A program made the position numbers and the translations under genes. Below the pieces are notes generated by a model. It searched no databases and had not been told where the DNA came from. It worked only from the letters and a program-made list of their open reading frames with translations. A DNA stretch of 64,000 nt from Valencia hispanica (lineage: Eukaryota; Chordata; Actinopteri; Cyprinodontiformes; Valenciidae), in the NCBI GenBank assembly GCA_963556495.2, contig OY747712.1, forward strand, positions 4,672,134 through 4,736,133, given 5' to 3'. Below, piece after piece: positions 58,433 through 64,000 of this stretch (positions are counted from its first letter, which is position 1; every line of letters begins with the position of its first letter).

Positions 58433-60420
58433 CTGTTTTATATGAGGAGCCATCTGTAAAGTTACACAGTCAAAAGATAACAGCAATAATTTGAGTTATT
58501 TAACCTGTCATAAGAGAAAAAATGAGGGTTCATTTTTCAAAGTCATCTTTGTCACCATGTTATTAATTCATTTTTAAATGTCACAGTTTCAAATTAAATA
58601 TTAGGTTAGCAAGCTAATTAGTTTGTTTACAAATTAAATATTTAGCTGTAAATCAAATATTTGTTTTAGAAAGTATTATTTAGGATAGCCCCAAACAAAA
58701 TATTTTAGAAACAAGCTAAATATTTAGTTTGTAAACTAAATGTTTAACTTCGAACTTAATACTTAGTTAGCAGGCTAAATATTTAAGTTGAAGCTAAATA
58801 TTTATCGCCGCTATATACATTAATTGAATCGAATTGAATATTTAGGTTTGAACTAAACATTTAGCTCAGAGCAAAAATATTTAGCTAGTATGCTAATGTA
58901 TTTGCCAACAAGTGGACGCTATATATTTAGCTAGCCAGTTTAGCTTGCTAGGCAAGGCTATTTTATTTGTATAGCACACCTTGAACAAGGTATTTCAATG
59001 TGCTTTACATGATTAGATGATAAAGTAAAAACAGCAATAAAGCAAGAAGCACACACAAAACATATGATACACGAAAGCATTACTCAAATGCAGCTCTAAA
59101 CAGATAAGTTTTTAGTTGTGAGTTAAAAAGAACTCAGTGTTTCAGCAGCTTTGCAGTTTTCTGGAAGTTTGTTCCAGATTAGGGGAGCATAGAAACTGAA
59201 AGCTGATTCTAGGGATGTTGAGTAGACTGGAATTAGAGGACCTGAGTGGTCTGGGGGGGGGGGGTTGCTATAGTAACAGTAGATCTTCATCATACTTTGG
59301 CGCTAAGCCATTCAATGATTTATGAACTAGTAAAAGTATTTAAAAGTCTATTCTCTGAGCTACAGGGAGCCAGTGTAAGGACTTTAGAACTGGGGTGATG
59401 TGCTCTACTTTCCTGGTTCTAGTGAGGAACACGAGCAGCAGCGTTCTGGATCAGCTGCAGCTGTCTGATTGACTTTTTAGGCAGACCTGTTAAGACGCTG
59501 TTGCAGTAATCAATCCGACTAAAGATAAACGCATGGATGAGTTTTTCTAGGTCCTGTTGCAACATCAGTCCTTTAATCCTAGAAATGTTCTTCAGGTGAT
59601 AGAAGGCTGACCTTGTTATTGACCTTTATGTGACCCTGGAGGTTCAGGTCTGAGTCCATTACTACACCTAGATTTCGAGCCTGATCAGTAGTTTCTAGCT
59701 GTATTTACAGAAGCTGTGTGCTGACTGTTGATCGTTCTTTTTTAGGTCCAAAAGTAATTACTTCAGTTTAGTTTCTGTTCAGCAGGAGAAAGTTATGGCA
59801 CATCCATCTATTGATTTGCTCGATGCATTTACTTAGGGTTTGGATGGGTTCAAAGTCAACTGGTGACATTGTAATATAGAGCTGAGTATCATCTGCATAG
59901 TTATGGTAGCTAATCTTAATGATTGTTGTAATCTTGCCTAGTGGAAGCATGTAGATATTAAATAAGAGGGGCCCCAGGATGGACCCCTGGGGCACCCCAC
60001 ATGTGATTTCTGTTCGTTCTGATGAAAAGTTTCCTATCGAAACAAAGAAGTCCCTGTTCTTTAGGTAAGAATCAAACCAGCCAAGTCCTGTACCAGAGAG
60101 TCCAAGCTTTTTAGTGTTAGCTAAATATTTAGCTCCAAGCTAAATATTTAATTCGGAAACTAAATATTTAGCTTGTCATTCTAAAAATTTAATTTGGAGC
60201 TAAACATTTGATTTGTAAATTAAATATTTAGCTTTTCTAAATATTTATTTGGAGATAAACATTTAATATGTAAACTAAATATTCAGCTTATCTAAATGTT
60301 TATTTGGAGCTAAATATTTTAATTGTAAACTAAATATCCATCTTGAAACTCTGACATTTATAAATGAATAAATAACATGGACACAAAAATTACTTCCCAA
60401 ACATCCCAACTCTAGTAGAA
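58433..60420. mobile_element. foldback element copy 3, invaded by LINE-A
   Basis: The left arm at 58450-58600 has 'gtaaagttacacagtcaaaa', 'ttatttaacctgtcata' and 'aaatgtcacag'. A handful of diverged 'taaatatttag' units follow (58600-58945). A minus-strand LINE-A fills 58951-60112. More units lie at 60115-60345, then the start of the right arm ('tttataaatgaataaataac', 60358-60378), which is cut off at about 60400. Confidence 0.7.
58951..60112 (-). mobile_element. LINE-A (L2-like), minus strand, 5'-truncated
   Basis: The 3' end (58951, 'ggcaaggctattttatttgt') through reverse-transcriptase remnants, minus strand. The frame at 59768-59995 encodes '[15 protein letters not shown]' and an intact catalytic box YADDTQLY. 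Earlier and later parts are in other frames or stopped. Confidence 0.88.
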
Positions 60421-61020
60421 AGTAAATCATGCCAGTGGATACATGGCAAAAATACACTACAAGTGTCGACAAACAATCATAAAATATGAATAAAAACCAA
60501 GATGTTGATACTGAGCATACAGCAACAGCAAGAGAGCTGTCGTTACATTTCTTTCTCTCAGAATCAGTTATCAATGGGTTGAAGAGTTCATCCCACTAGG
60601 GAATAAAAGGAAATAAGATGAACTAAAAGAAAAAATAATAAATTAGAAAAGGTGAAGGAAAACTCTTAGTTATAGGGAAGGTTTGAATTATACCAGAAAA
60701 GATGGAAAGAGGAGCAGAAAGGAAGGGAATTTTATAACAAAAAAAAGTCACATAAAGGATATAAGAACAGAAGAAACATTAGCTTACACAAGATTCAACA
60801 GTACAATGGTTATTTTCTGAAAACGAACAATTGTTTGATCTGTAGAAAAAGAGTAAAAGGGGAACATGTTGTGATTATAGTGGATGTAAGAGAGTAGGAA
60901 GTGGACTGTGGTGGAGGTTTCAGAAGAAAGCAGAAGCTATAATAAACCATGAAAACCCTTTATTTTTATTTAAGTGAAACAGTGAGAACGTATTCTCAAG
61001 AGATGAAGAAGTGATGGTGG
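60421..61020. other. intergenic, nothing recognised
   Basis: A-rich sequence without ORFs or paired repeats, leading into the ift57 promoter region. Confidence 0.5.
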
Positions 61021-61310
61021 ACACTCCTGTACGGTAGGTGGCGGTGTGACGCCTCACGTTGTTTGCACCGAGATCAGGAGAAGAAGACGGTGTTGCTCCA
61101 CCGAGTCAAACTGGTGTCTTTAAACTGTTATATTAGTTTATTATTGGGGACAAGTATATACTATTTAGGATTTATTTCTTTATCAAAGTACAAATATTTC
61201 ACATATATACAATCAAGGTTAGTCCTAACAATTAGAACAGCTTGCAGCTAAGCGCTAACTGCTGGCAGCTAACATTAGCCACATTCGCCGCTAGCGTTTG
61301 TTAGCTCTCT

Positions 61311-61324
61311 GTTGCCCTGGCAAC
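61311..61324 (+). promoter_or_regulatory. RFX X-box in the ift57 promoter
   Basis: GTTGCC-CT-GGCAAC is a perfect inverted X-box with a 2-bp spacer, 115 bp before the ift57 ATG. RFX factors bind this motif to switch on ciliary genes including intraflagellar-transport genes. Being palindromic, it has no orientation. Confidence 0.85.
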
Positions 61325-61438
61325 GGACAGGACGAGCATCAAACAGGCCGCGAACCGACTCACCGGTCCTCATTTTGCTGTTTTTGTTTTATTATCAATC
61401 ATTTATTGTTGTGTTTTTAGCGTAAAGTCTCCGGGGTG

Positions 61439-61593
61439 ATGACCGAGGAGGGGAGACGCGGAGAGGAGGAGGACCGGGGGCCCGGAGCGGCTCACCGAGG
61501 GTTTGTGGTGATGGAGACCCTCCTGGAGAAGCTGAAGCTGCTGAATTACGAGGAGGAAGTTCTTGTGAAGCACAACATGAAGAGCCTGACCAG
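61439..61593 (+). CDS. ift57: IFT57 coding exon 1
   Basis: ATG at 61439, 155 nt to a consensus donor (CAG/GTGAGT at 61594). It encodes an acidic, variable start (MTEEGRRGEEEDRGPGAAHR), then the conserved FVVMETLLEKLKLLNYEEE and K.NMKSL blocks of IFT57. IFT57 is a core IFT-B (IFT-B2) subunit that moves cargo along cilia. Its N-terminal part forms a calponin-homology-like fold and the C-terminal coiled coil pairs with IFT20. The last codon is split as AG/A. The sequence 'tgtttttag' just upstream (ending 61420) could be an acceptor for a noncoding 5' exon. Downstream exons beyond 63775 are outside the window. Confidence 0.92.
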
Positions 61594-63600
61594 GTGAGTC
61601 CCACAGGTCTGCAGCAGGCAGCAGCTGATGGAAGCTATTCCGGGAATAAATGAGCAGACGTGAGGCGTAGGAGGGGGGGAAACATGGAGAACTAGAACCT
61701 AGGCCTCCTTTCAGCTTTATCAGAACCTTAAAACTGTTTATTTTACAGATTTTGAGTTAAATCAGTATAATTCAGGCATTAAACTCATAACTTTCTGGGG
61801 AACCGTCTCGTCTTCTTTAAATCTGTACATTTAAGTCTTGTTTTTATTTCGCTATGATCACTTTTTTATGTTTAAAACGTGCTCAATAACTAAAGTCTGG
61901 TGGCGATAATATTCTTTGGCATTGCATCCATTTATCTTCCTAAAGTCTAGTTTTTGCAGATGCTGTACTTAAACCCCGACATCTGTAAAATTATCTGGAT
62001 TAATTTTGGTAGTCAACTGTTATATTTATCATTTTAAACTCAGGGACATTTCACTAAACTATGGAACCCTAAAAAAAACAAAAAAAGAATCTGGCTAGGA
62101 GAAGGACATTTCTGCCCAAAAAACCACACATTTCTGAACTAATTTCCCATATTTAAAAGAAAGAATGTAGGTATTTATTGATTTCGAAAACTCGTAAATT
62201 TGCAAGAAAAAATCGGATTATTTTCAATGGTTAAAAGCATAAATATACTATATTAAAAAAAAAAGTTTTCTCTGACATTGAAAGTCAGAAACTTGCATGC
62301 AAAAATAAAACAGAGATTATAAAATCAGAGACATTTGGGACAGCCACAAAAAAATTGCAGAAATTCTCCTAAGATTGAGGCGGTTAAATTCACGAGAGGA
62401 GCTTCTGGATGTTTTCTGACGTGTTTAGTGGTGGATCCAGGTTCTTGTCCTGTATCAGAACCACATTATCCGGGTCCAGACGGGGCCATGAACGCCTCGA
62501 GCGAGATCCAGAATCAAAACTTCAACATGGCCGCATTGAGTTTGGATCTGGGAAACGAGCCCGGATCTAACACCTGTACATTTCAAACAGTAGGGATGTG
62601 TATTGGTAAAAAAATCTGGTGATACGATATATATCAGCATACAGGGGGAGACGATACGATATATTGTGGTACTATGAGAAAGACTATATATTATGATTTT
62701 TTTTTTTTCTGAATTTAACAGTAGAAAAACAGTCAGCATAATAAACACTCAAGTTTTATTACTAGATCTAGTTGATCCACTGGAACGAAGAAGGTGAAAA
62801 CAGCCTCAAACTACCAGTCATACTTTTAAATTTACTACAAAAATTACTGGCATCATTAATGGTTCCATTCAAAACCTAAAAAAAATTAATTGAAAAATCG
62901 ATACTTTGCTTTTGAATATTGATTCAATATTGAGACAAAATATTGCGATATATTGGCGTATCAATATTTCCTTACATCCCTATTTCAAAAATATCCAGAT
63001 ACTATATATCTCATAAATTTACCACTTAAATCTTAGAGGATTTTCCAGTGTATTTTTTTGTTTGTTTTGAAATTCAGAAAACTTCTGAGTTTTTTTGTTT
63101 GACATAAGAAATTCAGAAATTTGCTTGAAAAAAACAAAGAAAATCTTCATTCTATTGCTGTAAAAATATGCCTTTTAGTCATGAAAAATTATACTTTTTT
63201 TCATGCAAATTTGATGACTTTTTCGACATCAGGCACATCTCTGAGCTTTTTCTCGTAAATGTGTGAAATTAATCTAGAAATTTCTGAGTTTTCTTAAATT
63301 ATTAATATATATATTTTTAGTTATTTATTTATGTGATCTACAATAAAGCCTGATACTGCGTTGTTGGGAATAAAAAAAACAAATGAAGAAAACGAAGGGG
63401 TTCTGGACTGAATTCTCAAAAGTCTAAAGAAAGCTCCGACTTTGAGAGATAACAGGAAGGTGTGGCATCTTATTCTGTCCTGAATCTGGGTAATTTACGG
63501 AATGTGACATCATATTTGTGTGAAACTCCAGCCGCTGCTTCCATTTTTCCGTCTGGTTCGTAAAATAACGAAACGTGTTTACTTCCGTTTTTTCTTCTAG
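61594..63600 (+). other. ift57 intron 1
   Basis: Bounded by GTGAGT and 'ttttttcttctag'. AT-rich. It contains the hAT-like element at 62589-62982. No other feature supported. Confidence 0.85.
62589..62982. mobile_element. hAT-type non-autonomous element, sister of 3342-4667
   Basis: Starts (AG)TAGGGATGT and ends ACATCCCTA. The flanks TTTCAAAC (62581-62588) and TTTCAAAA (62983-62990) form an 8-bp TSD with one mismatch. The interior has the same 'gatacgatat' words and A-rich middle as the copy at 3342. This one is uninterrupted and gives the element's real length, about 394 bp. Confidence 0.8.
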
Positions 63601-63775
63601 ACATTACTTTGTCTCCAGTCCGTACCTGGCGTCCAACCCCGGCGAGCAGTTCTACATGTTCACCATCATCGCTGCCTGGCTCATCAACGCGGCGGGGAGG
63701 CCGTTCGCCGAGCCTCAGGAGTACGACGAGCCCAACGCCGCTGTGTCCAACATCCTGGCAGAACTCCGGGCTTTC
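63601..63775 (+). CDS. ift57: IFT57 coding exon 2
   Basis: Follows the acceptor 'tctag' at 63600 and ends at GTGAGT (63776). Its 175 nt complete 110 codons with exon 1, in phase 0. It encodes HYFVSSPYLASNPGEQF, then AAWLINAAGRPF, PQEYDEPNA and SNILAELRAF, the best-conserved part of the IFT57 N-terminal domain. Moderately GC-rich, unlike its surroundings. Intact. Confidence 0.95.
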
Positions 63776-63849
63776 GTGAGTTTAAGAACGTTTTGGGCTG
63801 ATCGGTTCTGCCCAAGTTTCTCTTGCCCGTTCATGTTCCTGCTTTAAAA

Positions 63850-63863
63850 AATAAATAAATATG

Positions 63864-63914
<51 letters not shown>

Positions 63915-63925
63915 GTGTGTGTGTA

Positions 63926-63958
<33 letters not shown>

Positions 63959-64000
63959 GTGTGTGTATGTGTGTGTGTGTATATATATATATATATGTGT
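63850..64000. repeat. (TA)n/(TG)n compound microsatellite
   Basis: Alternating TA and TGTG runs continue to the window edge, inside ift57 intron 2. Confidence 0.95.

Noticed and set aside
61395..61604. Minus-strand ORF opposite ift57 exon 1
   Set aside because: A shadow of a GC-rich exon. The + strand reading matches IFT57 with proper splice sites.

Overview
The window is nuclear DNA from a ray-finned (teleost) fish. Two spliced vertebrate genes are recognisable. A cavin-4 (murc) terminal coding exon lies at 4881-5432, and the first two coding exons of the ciliary gene ift57 lie at 61439-61593 and 63601-63775. Both are on the + strand. Almost everything between them is repeat-derived: Tc1-like, hAT-like, piggyBac-like and foldback DNA transposons, several L2-like or Jockey-group LINEs, and one nearly full-length endogenous retrovirus. 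I cannot name the species.

Layout. 1-4880 is probably the cavin4 intron. It holds Tc1 relics and an hAT-type element (3342-4667) with a perfect 8-bp target-site duplication (TSD) and an L2 tail inside it. 5433-8535 is cavin4 3' flank with a 1.2-kb inverted-repeat element. 8535-9800 is a GGTT/GTTT-rich compound minisatellite. 10993-23785 is one giant foldback element: inverted arms of about 160 bp enclose about 12.5 kb of a 79-bp tandem repeat. 25.2-31.1 kb is a nest in which a Tc1-like element contains another inverted-repeat element, which contains a broken LINE. 32-37.7 kb holds several MITEs, one flanked by perfect TTAA. 37.7-39.8 kb is a minus-strand L2 LINE, followed by a palindromic MITE.

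40.15-57.08 kb is a second foldback copy, invaded by a Tc1 element and by an L2-like LINE ('LINE-A'). LINE-A is itself split by a 12.68-kb provirus (44109-56787). The provirus has two 1731-bp LTRs that are about 98.6% identical by eye, a CTCT TSD and a primer-binding site resembling tRNA-Arg. Its gag ORF is intact and very large (1032 aa). Its pol carries an odd protease motif and two frame breaks. It has no recognisable env, but a 365-aa cysteine-rich ORF of unknown function and further short ORFs lie where env would be. 58.43-60.42 kb is a third foldback copy containing a minus-strand LINE-A. ift57 follows, with a perfect RFX X-box 115 bp upstream of its ATG.

The most novel-looking items are the foldback family whose interior has become a 12.5-kb satellite, and the env-less, large-gag provirus. 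Clade assignments are from reading motifs by eye. I ran no database search.
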